DNA from: Caldilineaceae bacterium
Lineage (GTDB): Bacteria > Chloroflexota > Anaerolineae > Caldilineales > Caldilineaceae
Length of the DNA: 64,000 bases
Assembly: GCA_018003515.1 (NCBI GenBank)
Contig: JAGNDO010000005.1
Span: 56,215 to 120,214, forward strand
Reading direction: 5' to 3'
The notes beneath the pieces are model-generated. The model searched no databases. It was given only the letters and a program-made list of their open reading frames with translations, and was not told the origin of the DNA. This document shows positions 18,101 to 25,567 of this stretch, piece after piece. Position numbers and translations under genes: made by a program. Positions within the stretch are counted from its first letter, which is position 1. Each line of letters opens with the position of its first letter.

Positions 18101-18371
18101 CGTGGTTCACTTTGTCCTGGCCGAGAAAGATGCGACCGCCGATTTCGGGCAGCATCACCAAGCGAACATAGTCGTTTTCGAGCCGCACGGAGTCGTAGGT
18201 CTGGGGGTTTGGGGTATCGAAGACTTTGTCAATGAAGGGCACAGGATACACCTTGCCGCAGGACCCCTGGTAGACGCGCTTCTCAAAAAAAAGCGGGTTC
18301 TTCTCCGGCGCACCCAATCCGTAGGTTGGGAGGGTGATCGGTTCACGGTTTGCTTCAACCCTACTCGTCAT
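15171..18371 (-). CDS. DUF5107 domain protein with long TPR array
   Basis: 1066-aa protein. Residues about 30-330 form the DUF5107 domain, with PEIGGRIFLGQDKVNHDYDF, SGGVEFNWPQHHRPSTYMPA and WSNVAAKVHDNYQSFFPPDV; its aromatic-rich sandwich pattern resembles the galactose-mutarotase/carbohydrate-processing fold. Residues about 480-1060 are tetratricopeptide repeats. Known homologues of this architecture occur in carbohydrate-utilising bacteria; enzymatic activity is not established. No signal peptide is seen. I prefer the ATG at 18371 because the open frame above it runs into the alkD-like fragment. The gene is bracketed by two direct copies of the alkD 5' region. Confidence 0.85.
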   Translation of the reverse strand: MTSRVEANREPITLPTYGLGAPEKNPLFFEKRVYQGSCGKVYPVPFIDKVFDTPNPQTYDSVRLENDYVRLVMLPEIGGRIFLGQDKVNHDYDFFYGQDVIKPALVGLAGPWISGGVEFNWPQHHRPSTYMPADLHMQEGADGAKTVWLSEHDPLNRMKGMHGIRMRPDSALIELRARLFNRTPFTQTFLWWSNVAAKVHDNYQSFFPPDVHYVADHAVRAQSSFPIANNEYYGVDYAAKPGANDLSRYKNIQVPTSYMVCETAFDFFGGYDTDAEGGFIHVASHHLSPGKKQWTWGNHKFGWAWDRELTDDNGPYVELMAGVYTDNQPDFSYLAPYETKTFSQFWWPYKKIGPVQNATKDAAVRLVVNDDGRLDLGVVVSRRIEGARILLRDGERTLIDQRVDLSPDAPWQNQDLTFTGDTPQALELSVEGLVSYRPVDVASLERQRNLATEPPLPADTETLEDLYLTAEHLEQYRHPTRYPETYWDEILRRDPNDTRAHIAYGRRTLNQGRLDQAADHFETAIKRLTHRHPNPSTGEAHYFLGLTYRFQGRLREAYAALYKSTWTYAWRAPAYYELAMLDCRTGEFEQALQHCESALDTNRQNNKAQILKALVLNRLGRDGSQGLADLLAVDPLDHWARVAAGDVAGFLTKSRNDAQTVLDVVYDCADAGFREEAIRLLELHHANEVAAVAVPNPLERSQLTHYALAWLTGSLEQLEKARAMNPDYFFPSRLHDQLVLEWAMQQVGADRNAAYGLGNYLFDKKRHEEAIACWEAAREAAPSFATVCRNLGIAYWNVRRDGAAAREAYRAALNNDPTDARLFAEFDQLRAKLGDSAAERLETLLTHPDLVAARDDATVSLTELYNKTGQPAKALEVLQARRFHPWEGGEGKVLRQYTTAHLLLGQQALAQGHAQGGLEHFELAMRPPQNLGEAYHLLQAKADVRYWTGKALRALGREDEAVACFEASAHEAGDFQAMAVTEHSELTYFRGLSLLELGQTEKAKALFEALKSFAQRQRAGKATIDYFATSLPLLLVFEDDLEQTKNHHADRLLALAEQGIGCCVRE

Positions 18372-18417
18372 AGGCGATCGTTCTTTCAATTCGTGGGCCG
18401 CAAACGGCCAGGATCTA

Positions 18418-18590
18418 TTTGATCTTTGCGGCCAGTTTCCGCACATCACCGCGCCGGACGCCGAACTGATTGGTGCCCGCGCCGTTTTCGTGGCCGAGGG
18501 ATTCGAGTTGGGTGAGCGTCATGGTCGTGGTCCTTTTTGGGTAATCGTGGGGGAGGAGAGTGGGCGAGCGGTTTGCGCGGCTCCAGTCAC
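18418..18590 (-). pseudogene. Truncated copy of the alkD 5' end and upstream region
   Basis: Starting from an ATG at 18522, the frame reads MTLTQLESLGHENGAGTNQF and then GVRRGDVRKLAAKIK before a stop at 18415. It matches the N-terminus of the alkylation-repair gene at 14404-15069, with a small internal deletion. Similarity continues upstream (CCTTTTTGG, then a GGGGGAGGAGAGTGGG run, then GCGGTTTGCGC), as in 15070-15125. The fragment is too short to be functional. It forms a direct repeat flanking the DUF5107 gene. Confidence 0.85.
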
Positions 18591-18626
18591 CCACCGAACA
18601 ACGGGGCACAGAGTGATGGACTCCGT

Positions 18627-19064
18627 TTATCGATTATCGGGGATTTCATAAAGATCCAAGATCTGGCGCTCCTGCGTGGGGGATAACTGTACTACCGTTC
18701 TTCGGAATTGCCAGGAGTTCAAGATTTCCCTCAACGGATGGTCTCCAAGTATCCATTCTACTGGGTACTGCCTGCGGAAGGCACCACTCCAGGGGTCATC
18801 TGAAGGGAGATCAGCCTGATAAACCTCAGCATACTCACCAACAATCTGGCCCACTCCTAAAGCCAAGGTTGGAGCGCCTCCATGACTTTTCGGGACATGC
18901 GCCACAACCCAATCTCCGTTCTGGATCTGCCGAAACTGTCGAACAGTCGGATCACGATCCCATTCATGATCAGGCCAGCCGATGCCGACCACCGCTTGCT
19001 GCACGAAGAAGTCCCAAGCAATAAGGCTCTCTTGAGGGGCGATTGTTACCTTCCACATTGTCAT
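18627..19064 (-). CDS. Hypothetical protein with EVE/PUA-like features
   Basis: 145-aa protein not assigned with certainty. It opens MTMWKVTIAPQESLIAWDFF and has AVVGIGWPDHEWD, then NGDWVVAHVPKSHGG and TLALGVGQIVGEYAEV. That series (G-x-G-W, GD-x-V, G-x-G-x-I-x-GEY) resembles the modified-base-reading EVE/PUA-like domains found with restriction enzymes. If so it would bind modified DNA or RNA. It starts inside an ATGA overlap with an upstream short frame and is AT-richer than the core genome here. Confidence 0.6.
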   Translation of the reverse strand: MTMWKVTIAPQESLIAWDFFVQQAVVGIGWPDHEWDRDPTVRQFRQIQNGDWVVAHVPKSHGGAPTLALGVGQIVGEYAEVYQADLPSDDPWSGAFRRQYPVEWILGDHPLREILNSWQFRRTVVQLSPTQERQILDLYEIPDNR

Positions 19065-19333
19065 GATGTGTCTCCGTTTACGATGCGCATAGCTTGTCTA
19101 TTCACGCAAATGAACATCTGAAAAATCCTCCGGAGAGAAGATTCCCGTTTGCCAACAAAATCTGAGGCACCGTCATCGTGCCGATTACCACCACTGGTCC
19201 AGCCTAAGTACAGTTGAGCCGTTACAAAAATAGAGGAAATATCCCAGGAAACCTGCTTTTGACGGCGAGAATAGTGGTAAAGTGGATCACTTTCGTCTAT
19301 ATTTCGCCAAAAAATAGGGATTATGCCTGACAA
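19061..19333 (-). CDS. Possible small protein, unrecognised
   Basis: A 90-residue open frame from a TTG start (FWRNIDESDPLYHYSRRQ early, CVNRQAMRIVNGDTS at the end). Its only support is the ATGA overlap with the start of the EVE-like gene, as expected for coupled genes. No domain is recognised, the ribosome-binding site is weak, and it could be a chance frame. Confidence 0.22.
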   Translation of the reverse strand: MSGIIPIFWRNIDESDPLYHYSRRQKQVSWDISSIFVTAQLYLGWTSGGNRHDDGASDFVGKRESSLRRIFQMFICVNRQAMRIVNGDTS

Positions 19334-19560
19334 ATTCGCTCAACGATTTGCGTCACCTAGCAGGTGGGCGGGACGAGACGAAGCGGTTGTGAGTCCCATG
19401 ATGACTCTCAATGGGATCGTTTTGTGCTATTCCGTCAGATTACACTATCTCAGGATGTGCCTCAACGTTATACTCAGCCGACCACGCTTAACTCGGCGGC
19501 TAAGTGTGATGATTGGCTTTGACATGAGTACCTTTCCTTCTCAATATACTTTATTACAAA

Positions 19561-20379
19561 TCATTTTTCGAGTCGCATTGAAGCTAAAATTTCTTTGTTA
19601 ACAACAATATAAGGAAACTGTCCTGCTTTCTTTAAATACTCTTTGATAAAAAAGCTGTCACTAAGTGGTGGTTCCGGTGGCTCAAAACAATACAAAGCGA
19701 GCAAGAAAACTTCTAATGTTTCTCTTTTTGCATCAATAAGTATATACGCCTCGCCTCCAATATTGCCTACCCAGCCGCTAAACAAAGTCTCCTCGATATG
19801 CATTGAATGAAAAATCATGTATTCATTAAGGACAACAATCATATCTGGGATTTCTTCAGGACTAATATTCCCATCATTAATTTGGTTTTCTATGTATTTC
19901 AAAGTCTTTTTGGCACTTTGAGACTTTTTTGAAAACATCACTGTTGGTATTTTATGAAAAGTATCAGGAATCTTCCTTATAGTAGATATTTTCCTTTCTA
20001 GCTTCTTTACAGATTTCAATTGTTCTAGGCCTCGATGAAACTCAGACCCTTTAGTCAATGTTGCTATATCAGGTTTTACTTCGATTGCAGCATACACGCC
20101 CTCTGCAAGTATTACTTCACGCTTTGGAGTGAAAAAACGAGGATGTATTGGATGAAGAATCACGCAGTCTATTTCGCTTGACTCCGAGCTAATATTGTAT
20201 ATTTTTCCTTTTTTAACAGTATACGTTGGCGGAAATAAGCTAGCCAAAAACTTTTCTACCGATATTTCTCGTATATCAGCTGTCTGTTTGGTATCTTTGC
20301 TAAAGGCAGATTCTGTATCACTGAATGACAGTTCGATCATTTGTAAGTTTTCTTTTATTGCTGCGATTGCTGCATTCAT
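19561..20379 (-). CDS. DUF6602-type protein, candidate PD-(D/E)xK nuclease-like
   Basis: 272-aa protein, clearly AT-richer than its surroundings. Visible features are a helical N-terminus (residues 1-50), then SSESSEIDCVILHPIHPRFF and GVYAAIEVKPDIATLTKG. The acidic residue on one strand followed by E-x-K on the next is the signature layout of a PD-(D/E)xK nuclease core, as in DUF6602 proteins found in defence islands. The C-terminal half is unrecognised. The activity is inferred. It is an orphan in a short island with the EVE-like gene. Confidence 0.7.
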   Translation of the reverse strand: MNAAIAAIKENLQMIELSFSDTESAFSKDTKQTADIREISVEKFLASLFPPTYTVKKGKIYNISSESSEIDCVILHPIHPRFFTPKREVILAEGVYAAIEVKPDIATLTKGSEFHRGLEQLKSVKKLERKISTIRKIPDTFHKIPTVMFSKKSQSAKKTLKYIENQINDGNISPEEIPDMIVVLNEYMIFHSMHIEETLFSGWVGNIGGEAYILIDAKRETLEVFLLALYCFEPPEPPLSDSFFIKEYLKKAGQFPYIVVNKEILASMRLEK

Positions 20380-20646
20380 TTGATAAATCCTTTAATTCAG
20401 GAAATCGAATTGGCTCTCTGGGATCTCAGGGGGTTGACGAATCAAGAATCCTCAACGAGACAGATTTTCTGCGAAATTCAGGCCAATGATCTCCTCGGCG
20501 GTGATAGGCGGATCACATTCCGCACATCATCAATTTTATACTTTTTATGCGGAAGAAACGCATGGTACGCTTACCCGCTGCCACCGTCAACCCAAAGAAA
20601 TCATACCAAATCATCCAGCTTGACGCGCAAGAACACCCCGCAGCCC
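20380..20646. other. Spacer without recognised gene
   Basis: Upstream region of the DUF6602 gene running to the S9 peptidase fragment. No conserved coding frame, RNA gene or clear hairpin was found; open frames here have no recognisable composition. Base composition is mixed, changing from AT-rich on the left to GC-richer on the right. Confidence 0.5.
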
Positions 20647-20730
20647 TCACACCACCCGATCCAAAAACACCGCCATCCGCGTAAAACTGCCCACCCGGTT
20701 CACCAACTTACTGATCCTGTGCCCAGCCCC
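20647..20730 (-). pseudogene. 3'-end fragment of an S9 peptidase gene
   Basis: Reads GHRISKLVNRVGSFTRMAVF and then LDRVV-stop, a diverged copy of the last 25 or so codons of the intact S9 peptidase at 21592 (ISKLVNRVDSFTRMAAFLDRVL). The stop and the flanking GAGGG are retained. It is in the same orientation as the intact gene and the two copies bracket the aspartic-protease pair. Confidence 0.85.
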
Positions 20731-20772
20731 GACGTCGCCCGACCTATCATCAATGCGGACCCGAACAGCGGA

Positions 20773-21159
20773 TCAAGACGATGGCCCGTGGATATCGAGT
20801 TGCGGCAAATCAATGACCGCACCAGTTTTGAGCAGAAAATCCATGCCGATAATGCCATCCATCTCCATGCCATAGTCCATTGCCCCCACTTCTATCTCGA
20901 AGTCATCAACCTGTAGCTCGGAAAGTCCGAGTCGGTCAACCTTCTTGGTGAAGACAAACTCAGCGCCACCGACGCCACGAATACGATGGACAGCATCATC
21001 AGGTTCATAGCGAAGATCAATGGTCAACAGTTTGTCTGCGGCAAAGATGCAGCCCGCCGATCCTGTATCCAACAAAACCTGCTGGAAAGTCACCCGCCGC
21101 CCGTGATATTCGATGGCCACTGCGACAAAAGGCAAGCCATCATGAATCCGAATATTCAT
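20773..21159 (-). CDS. Retropepsin-like aspartic protease (clan AA), small
   Basis: 128-aa single-domain aspartic protease that would dimerise to form an active site. The catalytic motif is LLDTGSAGCIF (about residue 31), followed by a flap-like RIRGVGGAEFVFTKK and the closing hydrophobic-hydrophobic-G motif in MDGIIGMDFLL. The ATG at 21159 overlaps the stop of the upstream 86-aa gene as ATGA, so they form a translationally coupled pair. The target protein is unknown. Confidence 0.85.
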   Translation of the reverse strand: MNIRIHDGLPFVAVAIEYHGRRVTFQQVLLDTGSAGCIFAADKLLTIDLRYEPDDAVHRIRGVGGAEFVFTKKVDRLGLSELQVDDFEIEVGAMDYGMEMDGIIGMDFLLKTGAVIDLPQLDIHGPSS

Positions 21160-21416
21160 CGCAGACTCCGAACACCCAACCACTGCCGTTCAACCACATC
21201 AAGGCTTTCCCGACTTGTGTGAAAGACATACAACTCCCGCGCCGGGGACTCCCGGTGCAGCTGGGTATAGCTTTGCATCGCCGCCACCGAATCGGTAAAG
21301 GTGCCGAGGACCGCCAGTTGATCAAGAATGCGCCGCTCACCGTCCGAATGCGCCTTGATCGCTTCAAGCAAAAGCCACTGTTGGGGATAGTTTTTTCGGA
21401 TTGCTTGCCATTGCAT
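21156..21416 (-). CDS. Small conserved-looking protein coupled to the aspartic protease
   Basis: 86-aa mostly helical protein (MQWQAIRKNYPQQWLLLEAI, then KAHSDGERRILDQLAVLG, SPARELYVFHTSRESLDVVE). No function is recognised. Its stop codon overlaps the start of the retropepsin-like gene by 4 bp, implying joint expression and perhaps physical interaction (substrate, inhibitor or adaptor). Both sit between the two copies of the S9 peptidase 3' end. Confidence 0.75.
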   Translation of the reverse strand: MQWQAIRKNYPQQWLLLEAIKAHSDGERRILDQLAVLGTFTDSVAAMQSYTQLHRESPARELYVFHTSRESLDVVERQWLGVRSLR

Positions 21417-21534
21417 AGGAACCCTCCTGATCGCTATTCACAAAAGATCCGTCACACACAGGATTGTAAATCGCCACATGCCCCGTGTCAATCACCGGAC
21501 GGATCAAACCAGATCGAAACCATAAAACCAAAAA

Positions 21535-21576
21535 AAGAAATCCGCGCAAATCCGCCAAATCAGCGTCATCCGCGTT
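21535..21576. repeat. CCGCGCAAATCCGCC word repeat
   Basis: The stretch AATCCGCGCAAATCCGCCAA followed by ATCAGCGTCATCCGCG is built of approximate 9-10 bp repeats of AATCCGC(C/G). It lies just downstream of the S9 peptidase stop. A related motif on the other strand (GATGACGCGGAT and GATTGACGCAGA) occurs at 35072-35103, so it is probably a dispersed intergenic family. Confidence 0.5.
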
Positions 21577-21591
21577 CTATTTCCCCATCCC

Positions 21592-23424
21592 TCACAAAAC
21601 CCGATCCAAAAACGCCGCCATGCGCGTGAAACTGTCCACCCGATTGACCAACTTGCTGATCTTGTGCCCCTCGTCCGCGTAGTGGAGGAACTCCACGCTG
21701 CCCCCGGCGGCGCGCACCCGGTCGGTGACCAGTTCGGACTCGAAGAGGGGCACGCGCGGGTCGTTGTCCCCGGCGATGACCATGAGGGGCATGGTGATGC
21801 GCTCGATCTTGTGGATGGGGGAGATGCGTTCTAGCAGATCCCGCTGGGTGGTCAGGCTGCCGTATTCCTGCTCCCGGTGGGCGCGGCGCCAGGGGCTGGT
21901 GCGCTCCATGAAGGTGACCCAGTTGGCAATGCCCACCACGTCGATGCCGGCGGCGAACAACTCCGGGTACTCGGTCAGGGCGGCCAGGACCATGAAGCCC
22001 CCATAGCTGCGCCCATAGATGGCCACCCGATCCCCGGCGATCTCCGGGCGGGCTTGCAGCCAGAGGACGGCATGCTTGAGGTCCGCCACGCTGTCCATGC
22101 GCAGATCCAGCTCGTCCAGGGCGGTGTAGATGCGGCCATAGCCCGTGCTGCCCCGCACGTTGGGGGCCAGGATGGCGTAGCCCCGGCTGAGGAAATATTG
22201 AAAGCGCACGTCAAAATCGGGCCGGATCTGGCTGGCCGGGCCGCCGTGAACGTAGAGGATGCACGGGTAGCCGCCCACAGGCGCGGGCGATTGGGGCCGA
22301 TAGTAAAAGGCCGGGATTTCCAAGCCGTCAAAGGTAGGGAAGGCGATCAGCTCCGGCTGCACAAACGACCCCGCCGGAATCCCCGCCCGGTCGCTGTGGG
22401 TGATCTGCCGGGCCTGGCCGGAGGCCACATCCACGGTCCAGATGTCCGCATTGCGGGTGGGTGTTTGCAAATAGAGTACCAAACTCCTCCCGTCCCGGCT
22501 GAACCCCACGGAGCTGATCACCCCGGCGGGCAGGTCGGCGAAGGGGGTGTGCTGCCCCGACGCCAAATCGTAGCGCACCAAATGGCTGTATCCGCCCACG
22601 TTGACCACATAGGCCAGATCCCCGGTCGCGCCGGACGCGGCCAGGGCTTCCAATTCGCCGCCGGGGGCCACGGCAGCGTCCACATCCGCCGCGCTGAAAA
22701 GCTCGGTCATCGTCCCCGTGGCCAGGTTCACCCGCAACAGCGCGCCCCGGTCATGGGTGCGGTCGGAGAGCAGATAGAGGCCGTCGTTCCGCCACTTGGC
22801 CGCGCCGTAGACGGCCGGGTCCGCGCCGGCGGTCAAGTGCAGCGGAGCCGCCTCGCCCGTTAGATCCACCAAATACAGCTCGATCTGCAACGACCCCACG
22901 GCCTCCTCGGTGAGCAAATAGCGCTCATCCGGCGACCAGGCCAGGATGGCCCGATTGCCCGCCGCCTCTTGGACGAGCCGGGCCTCGCCGCTCCCAATCT
23001 CCATGACGTATGTGTCAAAATCCACCCCGTTGCGCCCGTTGGACGCGTACACAATGCGCGCCCCGTCTTTGCTAAAGGCCCCAAAGCGGTGAATGGCGTC
23101 GTCGTCCGTGGTCAACCGGCGCACGTCGTGTCCAGCGCGGTCGTCCCCACCAAAATTGGTGATCAAATAAAATTGCTGGCGCTCGTTGCCCCCCACGTCC
23201 CCCACGGCAATCAGATGGGACGCGGCAGATGTTCCGTACAATTCCCAGACTTTATCTTCAAAAAAAGAAAGCTGCTGGGGCCAATCAGTCCCATCAACCG
23301 ATGCGCTCCAAACCTGAAAGCTGCCGGTGATGTCGCTGAGAAAGGCCACCCGCGCCCCATCCGGGGCCAAAACCGGCGTGGTGGCGCTGCGGATGTTGAG
23401 ATAACGGGCAAAATCAATGGACAT
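21592..23424 (-). CDS. S9 family peptidase (acylaminoacyl-peptidase/dipeptidyl-peptidase type)
   Basis: 610-aa serine peptidase with an N-terminal beta-propeller (about residues 20-350) and a C-terminal alpha/beta-hydrolase domain. The nucleophile is in YGRSYGGFMVLAAL (about residue 472), the Asp in AGDNDPRVPLFES and the His in DEGHKISK. No signal peptide is present, so it is likely a cytoplasmic peptidase. AAGGAG lies within the end of the ABC-F gene and the gap is 4 bp, so the two are co-transcribed. Confidence 0.93.
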   Translation of the reverse strand: MSIDFARYLNIRSATTPVLAPDGARVAFLSDITGSFQVWSASVDGTDWPQQLSFFEDKVWELYGTSAASHLIAVGDVGGNERQQFYLITNFGGDDRAGHDVRRLTTDDDAIHRFGAFSKDGARIVYASNGRNGVDFDTYVMEIGSGEARLVQEAAGNRAILAWSPDERYLLTEEAVGSLQIELYLVDLTGEAAPLHLTAGADPAVYGAAKWRNDGLYLLSDRTHDRGALLRVNLATGTMTELFSAADVDAAVAPGGELEALAASGATGDLAYVVNVGGYSHLVRYDLASGQHTPFADLPAGVISSVGFSRDGRSLVLYLQTPTRNADIWTVDVASGQARQITHSDRAGIPAGSFVQPELIAFPTFDGLEIPAFYYRPQSPAPVGGYPCILYVHGGPASQIRPDFDVRFQYFLSRGYAILAPNVRGSTGYGRIYTALDELDLRMDSVADLKHAVLWLQARPEIAGDRVAIYGRSYGGFMVLAALTEYPELFAAGIDVVGIANWVTFMERTSPWRRAHREQEYGSLTTQRDLLERISPIHKIERITMPLMVIAGDNDPRVPLFESELVTDRVRAAGGSVEFLHYADEGHKISKLVNRVDSFTRMAAFLDRVL

Positions 23425-23428
23425 AAGA

Positions 23429-25324
23429 CTAGCTCTCCTTTTCAGATAATTCCATCCAACGGTCCATAACCTGGTCCAACTTGACCTCCACCTGGCTCAA
23501 TTCGTCGGCCAGGCTCTGCATACTCGCATAATCGCTGCCGATGGCGTTGATCTGGCCTTGCAGATCGGCTTTACGGGTTTCCATTTCCTCAATATAGTTT
23601 TCGATCTGGGCCAGTTCTCGCTCTTCTTTCCAAGAAAGACGGGCCGGTTTGGTGGCGGCCGGGTCTCCGTTTTGGGCGGCTTTCGGGGTGGGGGACGGGG
23701 GGGGCGGCGACGACCGGGCTGCCTCCGCCTGGGCCGTCAGCCGTTGGAAGGTCTCGTAGGGCGCTGGGTAGCGGGGGCTGATCACGCCTTTGTCAAAGTT
23801 GACCAGGAAATCCACCGTGCGATCCAAGAAATAGCGATCATGGCTGACCACGACCAGAGTGCCGGTGAAGTTGTCCAAAAACTCCTCCAACACGGTCAGG
23901 GTTTGGATGTCCAGATCGTTGGTCGGCTCGTCCAAAAAGAGCACGTTGGGCTGGTGGATCAGGGTGCGCAAGAGATAGAGCCGCCGCTTCTCCCCGCCGC
24001 TGAGGGCGGCGATGGTCCCCCACTGGGTCTTGCGGTCAAAGAGGAACCACTCCAACATCTGGGCCGCCTCCATGATCTCCCCGTCCTTGGTACGGATCAG
24101 GGGGGCCTCGTCGTGGATAAACTTGATCAGGGTCTTGGAGAGGTCCAGAGCCTGGCTGCGCTGGTCAAAGTAGCCCAGTTGCACCGTGTCGCCCCAGTCC
24201 AGCACTCCGGCGTCGGCCTGGGTTTTGCCCGCCAAAATGTCCAAAAAGGTACTCTTCCCCGCGCCGTTGGGGCCGATGATGCCGATGCGATCCCCCGGTT
24301 CCAGGCGGAAGTCCAGCCCTTCGAAAAGGGTGAGGTCGTCATAGCGCTTGGTCAGCCCCGTGGCAAAGAGCACCTTCTTGCCCAGACGCCGGGTGGCCAG
24401 GGCAAGGGCCACCGTCTCCTCCCCCCGGTCCCGGGCGAGGGTCTGCAACTCCTCCACCCGCTGCACCCGCGCCTTCTGCTTGGTGGATCGGGCCATGGCG
24501 CCCCGACGCAGCCAAGCCAGCTCCCGGCGCAACAGGCTTTGGTGCTTGGCTTCGTCCGCGGCCAAGCGGTCGTGGCGCTCCTCTCGGTGTTCGAGATAGC
24601 GGGTATAGCTGCCCGCATAGCTGACCAACTTGCGCCGGTCCAGCTCCACAATGCGGTTGACCACCCGGTCCAAAAAGTAGCGGTCATGGGTCACCAACAA
24701 CAGCGCCCCCGGCTCCGCGGCCAAATAGTCCTCCAGCCAGGCCACGGTGTCGGCGTCGATATGGTTGGTCGGCTCGTCCAAGATCAGCAGATCCGCCCGG
24801 TCGATCAGCGCCCTGGCCAAGGCTACCCGCTTGCGCTGCCCGCCGCTGAGGATGCGCACCGGGGCCTCAAAATCGTCCACGCCCAGCTTGCTCAGGATGG
24901 CCTTGGCGTTGGCCTCCGCGGCCCAACCGTCCATGCGCTCCATCTCCGCCGAGAGGGCGGTCAAGTCACGTTGCGCCTTGACGTCGCCCGGGTGACGGTG
25001 CAACTGGTCCGCGGCCCGCTCGTAGTCCCGCAACAGCCGCATCTGGGGCGAATCGCTGCGGAAGATGGTCTCCAGCACGCTCAGGTTGTCGGCCAGCACC
25101 GGGTCCTGGGCCAGGAATTCCACCCGCACCTTGCCCCGCACGGTCACCGAGCCCGTGTCGGGCAGTTCCATCCCCGCCACCAGTCGCAGCAACGTACTCT
25201 TGCCGCTGCCGTTGACCCCGATCAGGCCGATACGGTCGCCGTCCTGGATCATCAGATCCACGTGGTCCAACAAAAGGCGCTCGCTGTATTGTTTTGAAAC
25301 GTCCGAGAGGGTGACAAGAGACAT
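23429..25324 (-). CDS. ABC-F family ATP-binding protein (Uup-like)
   Basis: 631-aa soluble protein with two ABC domains and no membrane segment. Walker A motifs are GVNGSGKST and GPNGAGKST, signatures are LSGGQRKRVALARAL and LSGGEKRRLYLLRTL, and Walker B motifs are LLILDEPTNHID and LFLDEPTNDLD. A charged C-terminal coiled-coil after a Pro/Ala linker (about 545-631) matches the Uup subgroup, which binds DNA and ribosomes. It probably acts on stalled ribosomes or DNA junctions. It forms an operon with the S9 peptidase. Confidence 0.93.
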   Translation of the reverse strand: MSLVTLSDVSKQYSERLLLDHVDLMIQDGDRIGLIGVNGSGKSTLLRLVAGMELPDTGSVTVRGKVRVEFLAQDPVLADNLSVLETIFRSDSPQMRLLRDYERAADQLHRHPGDVKAQRDLTALSAEMERMDGWAAEANAKAILSKLGVDDFEAPVRILSGGQRKRVALARALIDRADLLILDEPTNHIDADTVAWLEDYLAAEPGALLLVTHDRYFLDRVVNRIVELDRRKLVSYAGSYTRYLEHREERHDRLAADEAKHQSLLRRELAWLRRGAMARSTKQKARVQRVEELQTLARDRGEETVALALATRRLGKKVLFATGLTKRYDDLTLFEGLDFRLEPGDRIGIIGPNGAGKSTFLDILAGKTQADAGVLDWGDTVQLGYFDQRSQALDLSKTLIKFIHDEAPLIRTKDGEIMEAAQMLEWFLFDRKTQWGTIAALSGGEKRRLYLLRTLIHQPNVLFLDEPTNDLDIQTLTVLEEFLDNFTGTLVVVSHDRYFLDRTVDFLVNFDKGVISPRYPAPYETFQRLTAQAEAARSSPPPPSPTPKAAQNGDPAATKPARLSWKEERELAQIENYIEEMETRKADLQGQINAIGSDYASMQSLADELSQVEVKLDQVMDRWMELSEKES

Positions 25325-25328
25325 AAAA

Positions 25329-25367
25329 TTTTGGATTTGGGATGGTCGATTTTGGATTTGGATGGGT
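25329..25367. repeat. TTTTGGATTTGGGATGG word repeat upstream of the ABC-F gene
   Basis: Two close copies of TTTTGGATTTGG separated by GATGGTCGA. It belongs in style with the GATTGGG arrays at 58144 and 61936. It lies in the divergent spacer between the ABC-F gene and aquaporin. Confidence 0.5.
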
Positions 25368-25477
25368 GGTACGAGAGAAGTTTACCACAGGTTGGCGGGA
25401 AGCGGAGGGGTGTTTCCGATTCGTTTTGATCTGATCACATTTTTCTGCCCTGGGGAGGAGACCTCCCAAAAACCTAT

Positions 25478-25506
25478 TTGACAATTATGTAAAACCTAGA
25501 TATAAC
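25478..25506 (+). promoter_or_regulatory. Sigma70-type promoter of the aquaporin gene
   Basis: TTGACA at 25478-25483, exactly 17 bp, then TATAAC at 25501-25506. It is 62 bp upstream of the aquaporin ATG. It is near consensus, so strong constitutive expression is likely. Confidence 0.75.
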
Positions 25507-25567
25507 TGCAATTGTACTCTGGCTTTCTTTATTTCGTGCAGGTTCGTTTCTTCAAAAGAGGATAATT

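Noticed and set aside
19519..19550. TTGACA followed by TATACT as a promoter
   Set aside because: Spacing is 20 bp and no plus-strand gene follows.
9640..20440. Shared string GGGATCTCAGGG at about 9648 and 20421
   Set aside because: Only about 12 bp in common, flanks differ; could be chance.
23558..25297. 579-codon plus-strand frame opposite the ABC-F gene
   Set aside because: It is the mirror of the conserved ABC-F reading frame; composition is antisense-like.
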